DNA from: Methanobrevibacter sp.
GTDB taxonomy: Archaea; Methanobacteriota; Methanobacteria; Methanobacteriales; Methanobacteriaceae
DNA length: 45,844 nucleotides
NCBI GenBank assembly: GCA_017646885.1
Contig: JAGCLR010000374.1
Coordinates: 1 to 45,844 of the forward strand
Direction of reading: 5' to 3'
This document shows, one piece after another, positions 42,112 to 45,844 of the stretch (its first letter is position 1; each line of letters starts with the position of its first letter). A program made the position numbers and the translations under genes. Under the pieces are notes generated by a model, which was not told the origin of the DNA, searched no databases, and worked only from the letters and a program-made list of their open reading frames with translations.

Positions 42112-43362
42112 TCACCTCATCAATTCTTCAACTTTATCTTCAATTTCTTCTTGACTTGGTTTACTATGGTTATACAAATAAGCACCATAATACCAATTCT
42201 TAAGTTCATTTAGTATCGCACCAAATTGAGAACCGTGTACACCACTATCTATAATAGCATTACTCAATTTCTTATTATCAGGCAATACATTTTCTGCCAA
42301 ATCAGTTAAGACTTTTCTTTCTTTGTTAGAAATTGCTTCATCGTTGATTACATAATTTACTTCATTCAAAATTTCAAAATCTTTATTCGTGAAGATAGTT
42401 AATGTCTTGTTCAAGTCTCCATACAAATTATTTGTAAATCCAAGAGAACCATAAACATATCTCAAAGTTTTCATTAAATCATTTTCCAATCTAAACAATT
42501 TGATACATTCAGGCAAATTGTCGCAATCGTAGAATAACAAACCAAACAAAACCTTTGGGTCAGCATCAGTGTTATCCATCTGAGCATATTTTCTAGTGAA
42601 CTGTTTTGCGAACTTCCAGTTGATTAACATTTCAGGGTCAATTACTTCATTCGCACCTGTTTTCATTAACAATCCAATAACATCAGCAAAAGCCTTCTTA
42701 CCATATTCGGCAGTTTTCATTAGTTCAGCACCAATTCTTTCTTTTGCGATTTTATCCAAATTGCCTTTAATGTTCTTAATGCCCTGCATTGTGTCAGCAT
42801 CTATTTTCATTCCAAATCTAGCTGCGAAACGCATAGCACGGATAATTCTTAAAGCATCTTCACTAAATCTCTGGTTAGAATCCCCGACTGTTCTAAGTAT
42901 ATTATCGTCTAAATCTTTCTCGCCATTATAATAGTCAATCAAATTACCGCGGCAGTCAATACCCATAGCATTTATTGTGAAATCTCTACGGGCTACATCG
43001 TCCTTAAATGACTTTGTAAATTGAACAGAGTCAGGATGTCTACCGTCACTGTAATCGCCATCAGTACGGAACTGTGTTACTTCAAAAACTTCGTTCTGCC
43101 ATTTAACGAGAATAGTGCCGTGGGCTTCACCATTATTAGAAGTACATTTGAAGTTATCGTACAATTCGTCAATCGGCATATTGGTTGCTATATCAACGTC
43201 GTGAATTTTAGGGTCGCCTTTTTGTCCGTTTTTATACCAGCGGACTATATCACGAACACAACCACCTACTAGATATGCTTCATAACCGAATGTTTCAATC
43301 TGTTGGCACAAGTCAGTACCAATTTGGACTTCTTCATTGAATAATGATAAATCTATTTTCAT
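42112..43362 (-). CDS. tRNA nucleotidyltransferase (CCA-adding) / poly(A) polymerase family
   Basis: 416 residues. The nucleotidyltransferase signature is YLVGGCVRDIV (residues 31-40) followed by IHDVDIATNMP (catalytic acids Asp55 and Asp57). RRDFTINAMGID and RFSEDALRIIRAMRFAARFG complete the class II CCA/poly(A) family order. The length suits a CCA-adding enzyme. It could repair CCA ends of phage or host tRNAs during infection; no tRNA gene is in the window. It has no strong ribosome site and lies three bases after the SprT-like gene, so it is probably co-translated. It stops with TGA. Confidence 0.9.
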   Translation of the reverse strand: MKIDLSLFNEEVQIGTDLCQQIETFGYEAYLVGGCVRDIVRWYKNGQKGDPKIHDVDIATNMPIDELYDNFKCTSNNGEAHGTILVKWQNEVFEVTQFRTDGDYSDGRHPDSVQFTKSFKDDVARRDFTINAMGIDCRGNLIDYYNGEKDLDDNILRTVGDSNQRFSEDALRIIRAMRFAARFGMKIDADTMQGIKNIKGNLDKIAKERIGAELMKTAEYGKKAFADVIGLLMKTGANEVIDPEMLINWKFAKQFTRKYAQMDNTDADPKVLFGLLFYDCDNLPECIKLFRLENDLMKTLRYVYGSLGFTNNLYGDLNKTLTIFTNKDFEILNEVNYVINDEAISNKERKVLTDLAENVLPDNKKLSNAIIDSGVHGSQFGAILNELKNWYYGAYLYNHSKPSQEEIEDKVEELMR

Positions 43363-43364
43363 AA

Positions 43365-44147
43365 TTACTTAATTTGTTTCTTTGTAGATTTCTTAATTAC
43401 ACCTTCTTTACACAAATATGTAAAGAATTTCTGTTTGTAGCCTCTAGTATATGCTGAACATACCTTCAATCCATATTCAGCTACTTTAGTTGGGTCATAT
43501 TCATATTCATAGATTTCTTTTACAAGGCTATCTTTTTTAGCAGCTTTTAATTCTTCAGTTGTAAGGAATGTAAAATATGTTTTCCAGCGAGTAATCATTA
43601 CTGCGTGATTACCTTCTGCTGCTTTAATAGCGGATTTCTTAATTCTACCTGTAGCAGTTCTGTTAGCAACCGCGTTCTTACCACCAATTCTTTGTATATG
43701 GAGTTCTTTAAACTTCTTATTTAATTCGTTTGCTTTTGCTTCCCAAACACCACTATGTCCGAGTCCATCAGTTCCCCAACCAAGAGCATTACACCATTTA
43801 CGGCTCAAAGCATAACCAACTTTATTAGCAGCTTTTATTTGTTCTTTTGTAATGGAAGTATTGTGAAAATAATGGCACATTTCGTGAACGAAAGTGTTTC
43901 TAAAAGCAGCATAATCAGTCAATTCGTTTCTATTCAAAATGATTTCAAGTGTAATAATTTGTTGTTTAAGTGTGTTAAACTGAGAAACACATCTACCTAA
44001 TGCTTTTAAATGACTAGACCAAGTTAATGTAACTGGCTTTAATTTACCATTGAAATATAATTTGTTAAATCTTTTAAATTCAGTTTCCAAAAACTTTGTT
44101 GTGAATTTAACTTCGGGTAATTCTGCTTTCTTTGCTTCGTCTAACAT
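43365..44147 (-). CDS. SprT-like zinc metalloprotease
   Basis: 260 residues. The zinc motif is VHEMCHYFH (HExxH at residues 88-92). It is preceded by FKRFNKLYFNGKLKPVTLTW, the usual SprT-like N-terminal strand pattern, and followed by GLGHSGVWEAKANELN, which can supply the third ligand. The C-terminal 100 residues are basic (KNAVANRTATGRIKKSAIK) and may bind DNA. SprT/Spartan proteins cut proteins crosslinked to DNA; that role is inferred. The ATG overlaps the upstream stop (TAATG), with GGAG nine bases before it. Confidence 0.85.
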   Translation of the reverse strand: MLDEAKKAELPEVKFTTKFLETEFKRFNKLYFNGKLKPVTLTWSSHLKALGRCVSQFNTLKQQIITLEIILNRNELTDYAAFRNTFVHEMCHYFHNTSITKEQIKAANKVGYALSRKWCNALGWGTDGLGHSGVWEAKANELNKKFKELHIQRIGGKNAVANRTATGRIKKSAIKAAEGNHAVMITRWKTYFTFLTTEELKAAKKDSLVKEIYEYEYDPTKVAEYGLKVCSAYTRGYKQKFFTYLCKEGVIKKSTKKQIK

Positions 44148-44416
44148 TATTCAATCTCCACTACTGTAGAAGCACCATCTTCAACATAAACGGCTTTCCA
44201 TACTGCTTTAAATGCCTGGTCTAAATCCATATCTTTACTGTATGCTTCAAACATAACAGTTTCCAATAGTTCAGGGTCTACTGTAAAATCCACTTCTTTC
44301 GCAAAATTTAGAATACGGGTTCTTAATTGTTCCATATATTCTTTTTCATACATTTCTTCATTAAGAACTTTATATCCAAATTTCTTTAATTTTTCAATCG
44401 CTTCTCTCAATAACAT
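44147..44416 (-). CDS. Small tagged protein
   Basis: 89 residues beginning MLLREAIEKLKKFGYKVLNE, the shared N-terminal peptide, with VLNE as a possible protease site. The remaining 65 residues are helical and acidic (FTVDPELLETVMFEAYSKD). AAGGAG ribosome site and a late promoter upstream; coupled to the SprT-like gene. A packaged or prohead role is inferred only from the tag. Function unknown. Confidence 0.72.
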   Translation of the reverse strand: MLLREAIEKLKKFGYKVLNEEMYEKEYMEQLRTRILNFAKEVDFTVDPELLETVMFEAYSKDMDLDQAFKAVWKAVYVEDGASTVVEIE

Positions 44417-44436
44417 ATTAAAATCTCCTTATATAC

Positions 44437-44444
44437 TATTTATG
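44437..44444 (-). promoter_or_regulatory. T4-type late promoter (CATAAATA)
   Basis: One mismatch to TATAAATA, followed by GTAT, 20 bases before the small tagged gene and right after a terminator. Confidence 0.65.
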
Positions 44445-44445
44445 A

Positions 44446-44472
44446 AAAAGACCGCATTTTCAGCGGTCTTTT
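44446..44472 (-). terminator. Terminator after the Cys/acidic tagged gene
   Basis: 10-bp stem AAAAGACCGC / GCGGTCTTTT, 7-base loop, followed on the minus strand by TTCAT. Confidence 0.85.
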
Positions 44473-44496
44473 AGAATTTATTTGTAATAGAAATTA

Positions 44497-45315
44497 TTAC
44501 TTAACAAAGTGATTACGGATTCTAGCCTGAAGATTTCTTACTGGGTCCTTTGTTCCAAATACATCTTCAATTACTGTAAATGCGTAAGCCTTAATTTCTT
44601 TGTCATCTACTTCAAAGTCTGTATCTTTAATGATACCAGATACGAAAGCAGGTGTCAAGGCTTTCTTCAAGAACAATGTTTTGGCTCTAAATTCGTCTTT
44701 GAAATCATCCCAATTATCTGTTCCCTGCTGAACATTATTTGGTCTGCGGAAAGTATCAGGAAAATCATCTTCCAAAGATTCGTCTAATTCATCATCATCG
44801 CAATCGGTGCACTTTCCGCCTTTCTTTCCACCACAGCAACCCTTTGGTTTTCTGCCGGCAACCTTTTCTTTGTGAGAGAACTTGTCACCCTTTGGCTTAG
44901 ATTTGCCTTCTGTCATATATGCTTCGTCAACTGGAACATCGTCATATTCTACACCTGTTTCATCAACAGTTTCTTCGCCGAAATCTTCTGGGTTCTGTCC
45001 ATCACATTCGCAATTTTCGTAAGCAAGAATCTTAACAATGTCTTCAGCGGCAACACCCTTCTGTGAGAGTTCATCAATGCGTTCATTGTTAGCTGTCATA
45101 ATGTCAGCAACTTCTTGAGCGTCAAATCCTTCGTCACCGAGACCCTGTTCAACAGCACCATAGACATCACTGTCAAGCTGTTCTTCACCTTCAACTGGCA
45201 AAGCTTCTTGGTTTGTATCAACAACGTCATCATAGACAGCGTCATCTTCAAAGTCTTCCGATACGATTCTGTAACCTTCGGAAAGCAACAATTCTTTAGC
45301 GGTTTCGTATTTCAT
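44497..45315 (-). CDS. Tagged acidic protein with Cys-rich loop
   Basis: 272 residues from the ATG at 45315 (MKYETAKELLLSEGYRIVSE), which has AAGGAG before it. A longer in-frame start would run through the upstream terminator and is rejected. After the shared N-terminal peptide comes an acidic disordered region, then GCCGGKKGGKCTDCDDDE, a Cys/Lys/Asp cluster that could bind metal, and a helical C-terminal domain (RAKTLFLKKALTPAFVSGI). Two overlapping late promoters lie upstream and a strong terminator follows. Probably a virion or prohead protein; no family recognised. Confidence 0.75.
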   Translation of the reverse strand: MKYETAKELLLSEGYRIVSEDFEDDAVYDDVVDTNQEALPVEGEEQLDSDVYGAVEQGLGDEGFDAQEVADIMTANNERIDELSQKGVAAEDIVKILAYENCECDGQNPEDFGEETVDETGVEYDDVPVDEAYMTEGKSKPKGDKFSHKEKVAGRKPKGCCGGKKGGKCTDCDDDELDESLEDDFPDTFRRPNNVQQGTDNWDDFKDEFRAKTLFLKKALTPAFVSGIIKDTDFEVDDKEIKAYAFTVIEDVFGTKDPVRNLQARIRNHFVK

Positions 45316-45343
45316 ATTATACTCCTTAAAATTAAATTTATTG

Positions 45344-45360
45344 TATTTATAGTATTTATG
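45344..45360 (-). promoter_or_regulatory. Tandem late promoters (CATAAATA + TATAAATA)
   Basis: Two octamers one base apart (45353-45360 and 45344-45351) directly after a terminator, 29 bases before the ATG of the acidic tagged gene. Confidence 0.75.
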
Positions 45361-45364
45361 AAAA

Positions 45365-45388
45365 AATGCCGAGTGATTGCTCGGCATT
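45365..45388 (-). terminator. Terminator after right-edge gene
   Basis: 9-bp stem AATGCCGAG / CTCGGCATT, 6-base loop, followed on the minus strand by TTTTCAT. Confidence 0.85.
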
Positions 45389-45394
45389 GTTAGT

Positions 45395-45844
45395 TTAATA
45401 GTAATAACCCTCTAAAGTATCTTTTTCTTTGAACCTTTTAGCCATTTCTTCGTGTTTTGGCGAGTTATATGGGCATTTATCGTAATCTTCCATATCGGCT
45501 ATACCATCCATTAAATACAAATTAGAATTAGTAATGTCTTCTTGGCAACCTTTAGGGAAATTTTTCTCCAAATACTCTCTATTATCGTAATCGTCATTTC
45601 TCAACCAATCAAAGTTGTCATAAGGAATACGAATACAATAAGCACCGTGTTCATTTGGCACATTCTTTTCTTCGTCCTTCAAATGAGCATATTCAGGCTT
45701 ATATTGAAGTTCTTGTGTAAATGAACTGTAGTCTACGTGGTGGTGGATTCTTTCAAACTTGTAAATCATTGTCGCATATTGTGGATAAGTTTCAACAAGC
45801 AACTGTGATTTTGGAATAGTTCCACCAATGTCCTTGGAATAGAA
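45395..45844 (-). CDS. Partial unknown gene at right edge
   Basis: The open frame runs off the right edge; 149 codons and the stop are visible. It reads FYSKDIGGTIPKSQLLVETY at the boundary, then HHHVDYSSFTQELQYKPEY, and ends DTLEGYYY. An internal TTG at 45802 is not a convincing start, because the frame continues upstream with protein-like composition. Acidic, Tyr/Asp-rich, no known motif visible. It ends at a strong terminator. Function unknown. Confidence 0.75.
   Translation of the reverse strand, partial: FYSKDIGGTIPKSQLLVETYPQYATMIYKFERIHHHVDYSSFTQELQYKPEYAHLKDEEKNVPNEHGAYCIRIPYDNFDWLRNDDYDNREYLEKNFPKGCQEDITNSNLYLMDGIADMEDYDKCPYNSPKHEEMAKRFKEKDTLEGYYY

Noticed and set aside
45316..45387. 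Longer start for the acidic tagged protein
   Set aside because: It would cross the terminator and both late promoters; AAGGAG precedes the ATG at 45315.
1..45844. CRISPR array or insertion sequence
   Set aside because: No regularly spaced direct repeats with unique spacers and no transposase or terminal inverted repeats; the repeats seen are inside fibre genes.

Overview
This window is a stretch of a large, AT-rich, T4-type myovirus genome. The evidence is a set of T4-family proteins: tail sheath, sheath completion protein gp15, prohead protease gp21, head-completion nuclease gp4, a gp53-like baseplate wedge protein, large terminase, and the two-gene type II topoisomerase. The T4 late-promoter octamer TATAAATA also recurs in front of transcription units. 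A class III (anaerobic) ribonucleotide reductase pair, nrdD/nrdG, points to an anaerobic or facultative host. Clear AGGAG/GAGGT ribosome sites precede most genes. I cannot name the host. Every gene I support lies on the minus strand, so transcription runs right to left. I found no tRNA or CRISPR array. No gene-free stretch exceeds about 150 bases; the gaps hold terminators and promoters.

Layout in transcription order: a partial gene at the right edge and small tagged proteins (45.8-44.1 kb); SprT-like metalloprotease and CCA-adding enzyme; large terminase N-half; neck-like and gp53-like proteins (41.2-39.8 kb); a tagged protein and the topoisomerase large subunit (39.8-36.4 kb); small unknown genes that share a C-terminal EDF motif (36.4-34.0 kb); topoisomerase medium subunit; a glycosyltransferase / radical-SAM cluster (32.5-29.5 kb); gp15 and two unknowns; methyltransferase and HAD nucleotidase; two paralogous fibre proteins and a glycosyltransferase (25.4-20.7 kb); tail sheath; gp4; prohead protease with probable head-core proteins (16.3-12.9 kb); nrdD, a nuclease gene and nrdG (12.7-8.9 kb); small genes; and long tail-fibre genes to the left edge.

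The most unusual observation is recoding. Three genes (topoisomerase large subunit, nrdD and the nuclease between nrdD and nrdG) are each broken by a +1 frame change inside or beside a conserved motif. At each break the zero-frame codon is CGG, and skipping its C yields a glycine codon (GGA or GGT) that restores the family sequence. I checked every CCG on the + strand. CGG is otherwise essentially absent as an in-frame codon: there is one more case in the whole window, against roughly 150 out-of-frame occurrences. This suggests +1 frameshifting at a starved or unassigned CGG codon. T4 also recodes a topoisomerase gene, by the gene 60 bypass.

Second, the terminase gene ends after the ATPase domain in a 35-residue intein N-fragment, so the protein is probably rebuilt by an atypical split intein with its partner outside the window. 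Other signals are late promoters only 4-5 bases from start codons (leaderless mRNAs), a recurrent N-terminal peptide on probable head proteins, and two hairpins with complementary loops upstream of the nuclease gene.
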